NCBI GenBank assembly: GCA_023395735.1 | Contig: JAEWYI010000038.1 | Span: 1 to 8,356 of the forward strand | DNA: 8,356 bases | Direction of reading: 5' to 3' | Origin: Cyanobacteria bacterium OH_SFB_17 | GTDB lineage: Bacteria; Cyanobacteriota; Vampirovibrionia; Gastranaerophilales; Gastranaerophilaceae | Part shown: positions 1 through 6,221 of the stretch, piece by piece | Layout: each line of letters opens with the position of its first letter | Position numbering within the stretch: position 1 is the stretch's first letter | Notes under the pieces: model-generated | Told to the model about the DNA's origin: nothing | The model's input: only the letters and a program-made list of their open reading frames with translations | Databases searched by the model: none | Program-made: the position numbers and the translations under genes

Positions 1-833
1 TTAAAAAATTCTTCTATTTTTTTAAGAGGATTTGGCGCGTTTTCAAACTTAGGTGAATATCTTATTTGAACTTTTGATTTTTTGCTCAACGATTCGATTT
101 CTTTATAAACTTCTTTGAAATGTTCAACATCAAAATAAGGTTTTATCGGATATTTTTGGGCATAAAATTCTTCGGAAAAAGATTCTTTTAATATAGAATT
201 TTGTTTTAAATCGTTGTTTCTCAAAAAAGATATTGATAAAAAATTAAAATTCATTTCGTCACAAAGTTTGTACAACTTAGGCAAATCATCAAGATTATTT
301 TCAAGAACAAGCGTTTTTATGTCAATAAGCGGTCTGTTCTTTTTTGTATTGAGCATTTCAAGATTTGAGATAATTTTATCATAAATGCCTGATTGCGCCC
401 TGTTCTTGTCATGAGTTTCGCCAAAACCGTCTAAAGACACAGATAAAAGCATCATTTTTGTTCTTATAAAAGCATCAATAATCTCTTCGTTAATCAATAT
501 TCCGTTGGTTACAACATTAAGTTTGCCAAAGGTTTTTTTTGCGGTTTTTTCAAGAATCGGGATAAAATCCTTTCTTATAAGCGGTTCTCCGCCAACAAGC
601 GTGACGAATGAATACCAAGGAATTTGATCAATTATATCAAACCACTGTTGGGTCGAAAGCTCGTCTTTTTTTCTGTCATCTCCCACATAGCAATATGGAC
701 AGTTGAGATTGCAGCGGTAAGTTAGCTCAAAAAAGTATCGGATAGGAATCAGAGCCTTTCCCATTTTATTGTTGTATGAAAAACTTGCGTATGTATTTCT
801 TGTGATATCAAATATTTTAGAATAGTCTAACAT
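1..833 (-). CDS. Radical SAM protein, partial (C-terminus beyond left edge)
   Basis: Translating the minus strand from the ATG at 831-833 gives 277 open codons that run off the left edge without a stop. Residues around 44-51 read CNLNCPYC, the CxxxCxxC motif that binds the [4Fe-4S] cluster and S-adenosylmethionine. A GGEP motif (SAM amino-group contact) follows in LVGGEPLIRKDF, then a VVTNG strand and SVSLDGFGETHDKNR, typical of the PqqE/SPASM-like radical SAM barrel. The C-terminal part, where a cysteine-rich SPASM or twitch domain would lie, is not visible, so the subfamily and substrate are unknown. The start codon lies inside the end of the upstream trpD-like gene (7-bp overlap, 827-833), which argues for translational coupling and a shared task. 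A short Cys motif followed by Tyr-Val-Gly is normal for the family. Enzyme class is certain; reaction is not known. Confidence 0.9.
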   Translation of the reverse strand, partial: MLDYSKIFDITRNTYASFSYNNKMGKALIPIRYFFELTYRCNLNCPYCYVGDDRKKDELSTQQWFDIIDQIPWYSFVTLVGGEPLIRKDFIPILEKTAKKTFGKLNVVTNGILINEEIIDAFIRTKMMLLSVSLDGFGETHDKNRAQSGIYDKIISNLEMLNTKKNRPLIDIKTLVLENNLDDLPKLYKLCDEMNFNFLSISFLRNNDLKQNSILKESFSEEFYAQKYPIKPYFDVEHFKEVYKEIESLSKKSKVQIRYSPKFENAPNPLKKIEEFF

Positions 834-1840
834 TCAACCTTTATTCCTCGTAATTTTTTCAAATTTTCATATACGAGGCCTTTTTCAATTACTTCTTCCG
901 CTAATTTGGTGCCCTCTAGCAACGTCTCTTTTATTCCTGCAAGATAAATCATTGCTCCTGCATTCATACAAATAATGTCTTTTTTTGCCCCTTTTATTTT
1001 CCCGCAAAATATATCAGAGATTATTTGAGCATTTTCTTTTGCATTTCCGCCTTTAATCTCGCAAATATCTACTGTTTTATATCCAAAATCTTCAGGAGAA
1101 ACTTCAAATTTAGAAATTTCACCGTTTTTTAATTCAAAAACTAATGTTTTAGAACAGATGCTTATTTCGTCAATATTTGGCCTATAACCACTTACAACAA
1201 AAGCTCTGTCTGTTTTAAGCTGTTGTAGCGCATAAATCATTTTTTCACACATTTCAATCGAAGAAACACCCAAAAGTTGGGCATTTGGAAACGCTGGATT
1301 TATAAGCGGTCCAAGATAATTAAATATTGTTTTAATCCCTATTTGTTTTCTGATTGGGTTATTAATCCTCGCAAAATCATTGAAATAAGGAGAATGTACA
1401 AACGAAATTTTGTTTTTGTGAAAATAATTTTTTGCATCTTGCGGAATCCTTGCAATATTTATTCCAAACTCAGAAAGCAAATCTGTACTTCCGCAGCAAC
1501 TTGTTATTGCAGAGTTAGTTTGTTTCAAAACTTTTACGCCACAAGTGTTTGCAACAATTGCACTCGCCGTTGAAACGTTTATTGTCCCCGCCATATCCGC
1601 GCCTGTTCCGCAGCTGTCCACTACATAATCTTCAAGAATAATTCTGTTTGAAAATTTTCTCATTGCACTTGCAAGTTCAAAAAATTCTTCTTTTGTTGTT
1701 CCTTTTTCGGTGAAAGCGACAAGAAAAGCGCCGATTTGTGCTTCAGAAACTTCTTGTTTCGTGATACATACAACAGCTTTTTGAATTTCTTCTCTGCTTA
1801 ATTCCTCTTTGTTTACCAGTTTTTTTATTATGTCTTTCAT
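827..1840 (-). CDS. trpD: Anthranilate phosphoribosyltransferase-like protein (TrpD family, divergent)
   Basis: A 337-residue protein of full TrpD length with the two-domain TrpD/nucleoside-phosphorylase III fold: a helical N-terminal domain (about 1-70) and an alpha/beta PRPP-binding domain. Canonical TrpD joins anthranilate to PRPP in the third enzyme of tryptophan synthesis. Visible landmarks are GTGAD at 78-82 (usually GTGGD), NVSTAS at 88-93, Asn109, Arg164 in NPIRKQIG (the anthranilate-contacting Arg region), LGPLINPA at 176-183 and the metal-binding Asp224-Glu225 in IDEIS. The usual KHGN motif reads KQTN at 106-109 and the following SSxSGSAD reads SCCGSTD, so both active-site loops deviate. 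No other trp gene is nearby; its partner is a radical SAM gene overlapping its 3' end. There is no strong Shine-Dalgarno before the ATG. A weak promoter-like TTGAAA/TTATGG pair lies about 25-60 bp upstream. It may be a true TrpD in a lineage with scattered trp genes or a paralogue with another aromatic acceptor. Confidence 0.8.
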   Translation of the reverse strand: MKDIIKKLVNKEELSREEIQKAVVCITKQEVSEAQIGAFLVAFTEKGTTKEEFFELASAMRKFSNRIILEDYVVDSCGTGADMAGTINVSTASAIVANTCGVKVLKQTNSAITSCCGSTDLLSEFGINIARIPQDAKNYFHKNKISFVHSPYFNDFARINNPIRKQIGIKTIFNYLGPLINPAFPNAQLLGVSSIEMCEKMIYALQQLKTDRAFVVSGYRPNIDEISICSKTLVFELKNGEISKFEVSPEDFGYKTVDICEIKGGNAKENAQIISDIFCGKIKGAKKDIICMNAGAMIYLAGIKETLLEGTKLAEEVIEKGLVYENLKKLRGIKVEC

Positions 1841-1904
1841 ACTTTTATTATTTCACGAAAAAGCAATTCATGCCATAATTATTTATTTCTGTTAAATTTC
1901 AAGA

Positions 1905-2240
1905 TTAAGTGATGTCGTCTCTGTTTATAAACGCGCTTAAAATTGAATAAAGAATAGCCCCGAATAATGCTTGAGAAAAGCCATCAACGTTAAATCCGGG
2001 AATTAAATTTGCAACAAACATAAACAAGACAGCGTTTATGACAAAGGTGAAAAGGCCAAGTGTCAAAATATTTATCGGTGCGGTTATGAAAATCAACACA
2101 GGTCGTATAACCACGTTTACAACCCCGATTAGCAACACAGAGAAAAAAGCAGGCACAATTCCGTCCATGCTTATTCCTGGGAAAAGCCATGCAACAAACA
2201 GCAATGCTAATGATAAGGCTAACCATCTAAAAAAAATCAA
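1905..2240 (-). CDS. Phage holin family 4 / YvlD-like small membrane protein
   Basis: A 111-residue, very hydrophobic protein with four predicted membrane spans (about 4-20, 30-50, 56-76, 86-105). It has the family's repeated pattern: FPGISMDG before span 2 and IPGFNVDG before span 4, plus NILTLGLFTFVINA in the middle. This matches the Pfam 'mycobacterial 4 TMS phage holin' group (COG1950, YvlD). Despite the name, these are chromosomal membrane proteins of unknown role, and nothing phage-like is near. The start is a TTG (2238-2240): a GGAG sequence 8 bases upstream supports it, and the next Met would remove the first two membrane spans. It lies 110 bp downstream of the nitroreductase and 64 bp upstream of the trpD-like gene on the same strand. 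It could be co-transcribed with either. Family assignment is firm; function is unknown. Confidence 0.85.
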   Translation of the reverse strand: MIFFRWLALSLALLFVAWLFPGISMDGIVPAFFSVLLIGVVNVVIRPVLIFITAPINILTLGLFTFVINAVLFMFVANLIPGFNVDGFSQALFGAILYSILSAFINRDDIT

Positions 2241-2248
2241 GGTCTGTT

Positions 2249-2252
2249 CTCC
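2249..2252 (-). promoter_or_regulatory. Ribosome binding site deciding a TTG start
   Basis: On the minus strand GGAG is followed by 8 bases and then TTG at 2240-2238. No ATG or GTG in the same frame lies at a usable distance, and starting at the next Met would cut off membrane spans. This is the reason for choosing the TTG start of the YvlD-like gene. Confidence 0.6.
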
Positions 2253-2350
2253 GATATGTACTTATTTGATTATTAAATCATTTCGACTATTTTTTCATTG
2301 CACTTTTGGCTTATGTTGGTTGCTAAGATACAGAAATTATGCAAAAACCA

Positions 2351-2911
2351 TTATTTTATGTAATTGATGATTCCGCCTCTTCTTGGCTGAGGTGTAAGAT
2401 TCGGGTGTTCTTTATAACCAAATGTGATTGCATAATAAGGGTCATAGCCTTCTGGTATTTTTAAAAGTTCTGCAAATTCTTTAGCTCGTCTGCTCATAAA
2501 CAAGAATGTCGCAAATCCAACCCAGCAAGAGCCTATTCCTAAAGATTCAGCAGCAAGTAGCATGTTTTCTGTTGCAGCTGCGCAGTCAAGCTGAGGAACA
2601 GGAGCTTCTGATTCTCCTGATACAACAATTATTGTCGGAGCGCCGTAGAAAAGATCAAAGGATTTATTGCTTGCTACGTTTCTAAACATTTCGTGACCAG
2701 ATTTTAGGAGTTCTTTTTTTGCTTCTTCGCTTAATTGCTTTATTATTTCTTTGCTTTGTACTACTGTAAAATGCCAAGATTGAATATTTGAAGCACTTGG
2801 CGCATATGAACCCGCTTTTAAAATTAAGTCTAAATCTTCGTCCTTAATTTGTTTGTCGGAGTAATCTCTAACACTTCTTCGGTTTAAAATGGTTTCAATA
2901 GTTGGGTTCAT
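2351..2911 (-). CDS. Nitroreductase family FMN-dependent oxidoreductase
   Basis: A 186-residue protein of normal length for the single-domain nitroreductase family: cytoplasmic, usually dimeric FMN enzymes that use NAD(P)H to reduce nitro groups, quinones or flavins. The N-terminus carries RRSVRDY (11-17), whose Arg/Ser residues bind the FMN phosphate. APSASNIQSWHF (37-48) forms the FMN pocket. The segment CAAATENMLLAAESLGIGSCWVG is the dimer-interface helix and flavin loop, and the C-terminus has FGYKEHP followed by RRGG. The natural substrate cannot be told from sequence. An AGGAG ribosome site sits 7 bases before the ATG at 2909-2911. The gene has its own promoter candidate and follows arsR by 124 bp, so it could also be read through from the trxA-arsR promoter. 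The family is sure; the physiological role is not. Confidence 0.93.
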   Translation of the reverse strand: MNPTIETILNRRSVRDYSDKQIKDEDLDLILKAGSYAPSASNIQSWHFTVVQSKEIIKQLSEEAKKELLKSGHEMFRNVASNKSFDLFYGAPTIIVVSGESEAPVPQLDCAAATENMLLAAESLGIGSCWVGFATFLFMSRRAKEFAELLKIPEGYDPYYAITFGYKEHPNLTPQPRRGGIINYIK

Positions 2912-2946
2912 AAAGCCTCTCCTAAATTTTTTCCTACGACAATACT

Positions 2947-2974
2947 ATTAAATCATAAAAAAACTCTAGTGCAA
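2947..2974 (-). promoter_or_regulatory. Candidate sigma-70 promoter of the nitroreductase gene
   Basis: On the minus strand TTGCAC (2974-2969) and TTTAAT (2952-2947) are 16 bases apart, which would start transcription about 30 bases before the ATG. The -10 is good (5 of 6) but the -35 is weak, and the region is AT-rich, so chance similarity is possible. Confidence 0.35.
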
Positions 2975-3035
2975 ACATACTTTAGGACCATTTATTTTTT
3001 ATTTGCTTGAGACTTTATGCTAATTAAGCGTAAAA

Positions 3036-3320
3036 TTATTTAGAGCACTTTATGTCAAGCGCGTTTATGATAGTTTTTGTTAGATCGTCGACAACTTTAT
3101 AGCAAATTTGTGTTCCATTTCTAAAGCCTTCAATGATTCCGGCATTTTTAAGAACCGTCAAATGTTGAGAAACGTTTGGTTGTGGAATACCAAGTTTTTC
3201 TGCCATTTTACCGACATTGCATTCTTGATGTTCAATTAGGCCAACAACAATATCCAATCTCGCCTTGCAAGAAAGTGCTTTGAATATTTCAAGTATCTTT
3301 TTCTCTTTTTCAGTTTCCAT
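3036..3320 (-). CDS. ArsR/SmtB-family transcriptional regulator
   Basis: A 94-residue winged-helix repressor of typical ArsR size. The helix-turn-helix spans about 35-60 (VGKMAEKLGIPQPNVSQHLT, then VLKNAGIIEG), followed by the beta wing FRNGTQICYKV (66-76). It should bind a palindromic operator as a dimer. Four cysteines are present: Cys18, Cys34, Cys73 and Cys92. Cys34 just before helix 3 and Cys92 near the C-terminus sit roughly where BigR/SqrR-type persulfide sensors keep their reactive pair. The classical ELCVCDL metal motif is absent (it reads ECNVGKM). It follows trxA by 12 bp on the same strand with no clear Shine-Dalgarno, so it is almost certainly co-transcribed with trxA. Tandem palindromes over that promoter are likely its operator, implying autoregulation. 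Family certain; signal (redox, persulfide or metal) inferred. Confidence 0.93.
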   Translation of the reverse strand: METEKEKKILEIFKALSCKARLDIVVGLIEHQECNVGKMAEKLGIPQPNVSQHLTVLKNAGIIEGFRNGTQICYKVVDDLTKTIINALDIKCSK

Positions 3321-3332
3321 ATTTATATAATA

Positions 3333-3656
3333 CTACAAATATTTATTTAGAATATCAGAAAGTTGTGATTTTGAATGAAGTCCGACCATTCTTTCTACAA
3401 TTCTGCCTTTGTCAAAAACTAAAAGCGCCGGAATACTGCTGATGCCAAATTCGGCTGATTTTGCACTTCCTTCATCAACGTTAATTTTGCAGATTTTTGC
3501 CTTGCCTGAATAATCTTGTGCCACCTCATCCATTACGGGAAGCTGCATTCTACAAGGTCCGCACCAAGTAGCAAAAAAGTCTACTAATACAGGTTTATCT
3601 GCATTTTTTACCTCAGAATCAAAATTAGAATCGTTTAACTGAATAACATTTGTCAT
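3333..3656 (-). CDS. trxA: Thioredoxin
   Basis: A 107-residue, single-domain cytoplasmic thioredoxin with no signal peptide. The redox active site WCGPC is at 31-35, the buried Asp26 that tunes the second cysteine is present (VDFFATW), and the cis-proline is Pro76 in SIPAL. Length and all key residues match classical Trx1, so it should reduce protein disulfides with electrons from thioredoxin reductase, which is not encoded in this window. Cys56 is an extra, non-active-site cysteine. The ATG at 3654-3656 has an excellent AAGGAG ribosome site six bases upstream. It is the first gene of a two-gene unit with arsR, transcribed from a strong TTGACA promoter covered by palindromes, so its expression is probably controlled by the co-encoded ArsR. 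Confidence 0.96.
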   Translation of the reverse strand: MTNVIQLNDSNFDSEVKNADKPVLVDFFATWCGPCRMQLPVMDEVAQDYSGKAKICKINVDEGSAKSAEFGISSIPALLVFDKGRIVERMVGLHSKSQLSDILNKYL

Positions 3657-3669
3657 GATTTACTCCTTT

Positions 3670-3697
3670 ATATTTAAATATTAATATATTCGAATAT
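3670..3697. promoter_or_regulatory. Tandem palindromic operator of trxA-arsR
   Basis: Two perfect 12-bp palindromes, ATATTTAAATAT (3670-3681) and ATATTCGAATAT (3686-3697), share the form ATATTnnAATAT and have centres 16 bp apart. The upstream one overlaps the -10 box and start point; the other lies in the leader. In addition TTAATAT (3681-3687) and ATATTAA (3694-3700) form a 7-6-7 inverted repeat. The position suits repression by the co-transcribed ArsR protein. The AT-rich background makes one such palindrome unremarkable; two matching ones on a promoter are less so. Confidence 0.6.
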
Positions 3698-3722
3698 TAA
3701 CATATATTTTATTTTTTGTCAA
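3694..3722 (-). promoter_or_regulatory. Sigma-70 promoter of trxA-arsR
   Basis: On the minus strand a perfect consensus -35 TTGACA (3722-3717) is followed after 17 bases by TAATAT (3699-3694). The expected transcription start is near 3687, about 30 bases before the trxA ATG. It begins directly behind the tspO stop codon at 3745. Confidence 0.75.
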
Positions 3723-3744
3723 GTCTTTTTATAAAAATAAAATA

Positions 3745-4143
3745 TTACCACTCGTTTAATTCTAGAATTTGAAAAGACAAAAGAGATGCAAAAAGGCACC
3801 AGAGGAAATACGGTAAAAATAAAATTCCTGCAAGCTTAGATATTTCAAAGAAAATCAACATGGTAAAAAATACCAAAATTGCTAGCGCAACTGAAGTTAA
3901 AAATGCTTTTCTCAGGTTATGTTCTTTGAAAAAAGTTATCGGCCAATAGAGATTTACAGCAAACTGCAGGCAAAAAAGCAGGTATGCAAGAGCGTTTTCA
4001 AGTTCAAACTCATCCACCAAAACAATTACAAAGGATATAAACATTAAGATGTATAATATGCTCCAAACCGGTGCAAATATCCAAGCGGGAGGCATAAAAT
4101 CAGGTTTTGATAAATTGTTGTACCATTCAGTGTCGTATTTCAT
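3745..4143 (-). CDS. TspO/MBR-family tryptophan-rich membrane protein, lacking the first helix
   Basis: A 132-residue membrane protein. The TspO pattern is clear: WYNNLSKPDFMPPAWIFAPVW leading into the second canonical helix, QFAVNLYWP in the third, and LPYFLWCLFASLLSFQILELN in the last. TspO proteins bind porphyrins or cholesterol-like ligands and are tied to stress responses. Only four membrane spans are visible: the usual TM1 before the WY..L.KP loop is missing, since the protein begins MKYDTEWYNN. I take the ATG at 4141-4143, which has AAAAGG 12 bases upstream. A TTG at 4168-4170 would add nine residues (FFKRYNKF type, not hydrophobic enough for a helix) and has no ribosome site. It lies 69 bp behind the COG4100 enzyme gene on the same strand and is probably co-transcribed with it. 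Confidence 0.85.
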   Translation of the reverse strand: MKYDTEWYNNLSKPDFMPPAWIFAPVWSILYILMFISFVIVLVDEFELENALAYLLFCLQFAVNLYWPITFFKEHNLRKAFLTSVALAILVFFTMLIFFEISKLAGILFLPYFLWCLFASLLSFQILELNEW

Positions 4144-4212
4144 AAACTTATTATACCTTTTAAAAAACAAAAAATAATTGTCGGGTTTGGTAAATTTTTG
4201 GGGTATAAGAAA

Positions 4213-5442
4213 TTATTTTTGAATTTTTTTTAAAATGGATTCCAAAACTATCTTTACATGCGCATAGTTTAGCCCACCTTGCATATAAACCGCATAAGGC
4301 GCTCTGAGAGGTCCGTCAGCCGAAAGTTCTATGGTTGAGCCCTCAATAAAAGTTCCTCCAGCCATAATTACTTTGTCTTCGTATCCTGGAATATCATCAG
4401 GAATAGGCGTGACGTACGAATTTATCGGTGAAAGTTCTTGAACTGTTTTGCAAAAATGTTCAAGAGGTTCCGCGTTGTTGAATGTTATTGTTTGGATTAT
4501 GTCGGTTCTTTTTTGATCGAATTTTGGGGTTGAAATATATCCGATTTCTTCAAATATTTTTGCCGCAAGAATCGCACCTTTTACCGCTTCTGAAACAATT
4601 GAAGGAGCCATGAAAAAGCCTTGGAAAATTAATCTTAGCTGATTAAGCATAGCGCCGCCTTCGGAGCCGATGCCCGGTGCAGTAAGCCGCATCGCGGCTT
4701 GTTCGACAAATTCTTCTTTTCCTGCTATGTATCCCCCTGCTTCTACAATTCCGCCGCCGGGGTTTTTAATAAGCGAGCCTGCAATCAAATCAGCGCCGAC
4801 TTCTGTAGGTTCCATTTTTTCGACAAATTCACCGTAGCAGTTGTCTACGAAGCATATACAGTTTGGATTCTTTGATTTTACAATATGAATAATTTTTGCG
4901 ATGGTTTCAATATCGAGAGAATTTCTTAATGAATAGCCTCTTGAACGTTGAATTAAAACCATATTGCACGTTTCGTCAATTTTTTCTTCAAGGGTTTTGA
5001 AGTCGATATCCATTTCGTTTAGCAGTGGGATTTCTTCATACAAAACGCCATAACCCATCAAGGAAGCTCTTTTGTCACCTCTTGTACCTATTACTTCTTG
5101 CATGGTGTCATAAGGAGAACCGGCAACAGAGATTAACTTTTCGCCTTGGCGTAAATTTCCCATTAAGGCGCACGCAAGCGCGTGGGTTCCTGAGACAAAA
5201 TGGTTTCTTACAATCGCTTTTTCTGATTTGAAAACTTGAGCAAAAACTTTATCCAGAACTTCTCGTCCCAAATCATCATGTCCGTATCCTGATACTGTGT
5301 AAAAATGCTCCGGTGCAACTTTGTTTTCAATAAAAGCATTCAGAACTTTTTTTTGGTTGAAATCTCTTATTTCATCAACAAATTCAAACTGTTGAGAGAT
5401 TTGTTTTTCTATGTTTTTAATATCAATTTTTGTGCTATTCAT
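4213..5442 (-). CDS. PLP-dependent COG4100 enzyme ('methionine gamma-lyase family', 'aluminium resistance protein')
   Basis: A 409-residue fold-type I pyridoxal-phosphate enzyme of the family annotated as methionine gamma-lyase-like or aluminium resistance protein (Pfam PF06838). It is common in Firmicutes and cyanobacteria and its true reaction is poorly defined. Numbered from the ATG at 5440-5442, HFVSGTHAL (about 81-89) is the phosphate-binding start, the Asp of FVDNCYGEF (about 200) should pair with the PLP ring nitrogen, and the Lys of AGSLIKNPGGGI (about 226) should form the Schiff base. GYGHDDLGRE near the N-terminus is a hallmark of the family. A TTG at 5458-5460 would add six residues; neither start has a good ribosome site, and I prefer the ATG. 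It is divergent from yjbQ and heads a likely operon with tspO. Family firm; substrate unresolved, probably a sulfur amino acid by homology. Confidence 0.93.
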   Translation of the reverse strand: MNSTKIDIKNIEKQISQQFEFVDEIRDFNQKKVLNAFIENKVAPEHFYTVSGYGHDDLGREVLDKVFAQVFKSEKAIVRNHFVSGTHALACALMGNLRQGEKLISVAGSPYDTMQEVIGTRGDKRASLMGYGVLYEEIPLLNEMDIDFKTLEEKIDETCNMVLIQRSRGYSLRNSLDIETIAKIIHIVKSKNPNCICFVDNCYGEFVEKMEPTEVGADLIAGSLIKNPGGGIVEAGGYIAGKEEFVEQAAMRLTAPGIGSEGGAMLNQLRLIFQGFFMAPSIVSEAVKGAILAAKIFEEIGYISTPKFDQKRTDIIQTITFNNAEPLEHFCKTVQELSPINSYVTPIPDDIPGYEDKVIMAGGTFIEGSTIELSADGPLRAPYAVYMQGGLNYAHVKIVLESILKKIQK

Positions 5443-5538
5443 AACAAAATTGTACTTCAAAGGTTTTTATTAGTAAAGGTTCGTTTTAATTTAGCTGCAA
5501 AATGGTGTGTTTTTTATTTAAATTTTCAGATATCTCTC

Positions 5539-5567
5539 TTGTATTTATTTTATTTCTTTCATAAAAT
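5539..5567 (+). promoter_or_regulatory. Candidate sigma-70 promoter of yjbQ
   Basis: TTGTAT (5539-5544), 17 bases, then TAAAAT (5562-5567), placing the start point about 20 bases before the yjbQ ATG. Spacing is ideal and the -10 matches 5 of 6. It lies in the divergent gap shared with the COG4100 enzyme gene, for which no convincing minus-strand promoter could be picked. Confidence 0.5.
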
Positions 5568-5594
5568 AAACTAATCAAAGTTAAGGGGCAAAAT

Positions 5595-6011
5595 ATGACA
5601 GTTATAAATGAAAAATTTGTTATAAACACACAAGGGTTTACGGACATAATCGACATTACGAAGAATATCCAAAACACCGTTTACAGACATTCTTTGCAGA
5701 ATGCATCTGTTCTTATTTATGCGGCAGGAAGTACTGTAGGTATCACCAATATTGAATTTGAGCCTGGTGTAATGGTAGATTTGCAAGAAGCCTTGGATAA
5801 AATTGCTCCGATGGGAATTGATTATCACCATGACGAAACTTGGCATGATGGCAATGGATATGCGCATGTTAGAGCTGCTATAATCGGAAACTCGACGATG
5901 GTACCGCTTATTGATGGAGCGCTACAGCTAGGAACTTGGCAGCAAGTGGTTTTAGTCGACTTTGATAACAAGCCGAGACATAGAACTGTTAATGTACAAA
6001 TTGTGTATTAA
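5595..6011 (+). CDS. yjbQ: YjbQ / UPF0047 family protein
   Basis: A 138-residue soluble protein of the YjbQ family (PF01894, COG0432), often labelled 'secondary thiamine-phosphate synthase' because some members have weak activity of that kind; the main cellular role is unsettled. Family landmarks are STVGITNIEFEPG (46-58, with the conserved Glu54), the histidine-rich IDYHHDETW (75-83), NGYAHVRA (87-94), the Pro/Gly loop at VPLIDGALQLGTWQ (103-116) and DFDNKPRHRTV (122-131). The conserved His and Glu residues look able to bind a metal or phosphate. Length is normal. The ATG is preceded by AAGGGG at six bases and a good promoter. It stands alone between divergent and downstream genes: ftsZ starts 210 bp later with its own leader. 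Confidence 0.92.
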   Translation: MTVINEKFVINTQGFTDIIDITKNIQNTVYRHSLQNASVLIYAAGSTVGITNIEFEPGVMVDLQEALDKIAPMGIDYHHDETWHDGNGYAHVRAAIIGNSTMVPLIDGALQLGTWQQVVLVDFDNKPRHRTVNVQIVY

Positions 6012-6072
6012 TCGTTAAATGCCTTGTTACAAAAGGGTTTGTGGATTTTTTTAGGGGTCGAAAATTGTTTAG

Positions 6073-6094
6073 TTTGTAATATTTTCTTTACAAA
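6073..6094. repeat. Small inverted repeat upstream of ftsZ
   Basis: TTTGTAA (6073-6079) and TTACAAA (6088-6094) are perfect 7-bp inverted arms around 8 bases. The right arm overlaps a tandem ACAAAGT ACAAAGT (6090-6103). It lies about 130 bp before the ftsZ start and could be an operator or chance in AT-rich DNA. Confidence 0.35.
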
Positions 6095-6149
6095 GTACAA
6101 AGTTTCTTGAACTTATATTAAAATTAGATAATAATTTCGTTATAAATCC

Positions 6150-6178
6150 TTTACTATTTTTTGTCTTTAAAATAGTAT
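6150..6178 (+). promoter_or_regulatory. Candidate ftsZ promoter
   Basis: TTTACT (6150-6155), 17 bases, TAGTAT (6173-6178), giving a leader of about 38 bases. An alternative is TTGAAC (6107-6112) with TAATAA (6129-6134). Both match the consensus only partly, so the true start point is uncertain; more than one promoter would be usual for ftsZ. Confidence 0.3.
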
Positions 6179-6221
6179 GATAATATGTTGTAGTAAGTAG
6201 TATAAAAAAGAGGAATAATAA

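Noticed and set aside
1277..1573. 98-residue plus-strand open frame opposite the trpD-like gene
   Set aside because: It is the complement of a clear TrpD reading frame, has no ribosome site or family features, and is a shadow.
1905..2240. Prophage remnant because of a 'phage holin' protein
   Set aside because: YvlD-type proteins carry that name by Pfam history; no endolysin, integrase, structural gene or attachment site is nearby.
1990..2367. Open frames on both strands overlapping the YvlD-like gene (1990-2226 minus, 2038-2367 plus)
   Set aside because: They overlap a gene with clear family motifs and have unnatural composition; shadows.
3325..3330. TATAAT on the plus strand at the trxA-arsR junction
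   Set aside because: It would drive antisense transcription into trxA, has no convincing -35, and such hexamers are expected by chance here.
3723..3744. Terminator between tspO and the trxA promoter
   Set aside because: The A/T-only symmetry there has no GC stem, so it cannot be told from AT-rich background; read-through into trxA remains possible.
5025..5867. Several short open frames around the COG4100/yjbQ divergence (5025-5231 plus, 5305-5574 plus, 5486-5677 minus, 5571-5867 minus)
   Set aside because: They overlap well supported genes or the promoter region, and their sequences look like random AT-rich translation.
6024..6038. CCTTGTTACAAAAGG hairpin behind yjbQ as terminator
   Set aside because: The stem is only four to five pairs with no immediate T run; too weak to call.
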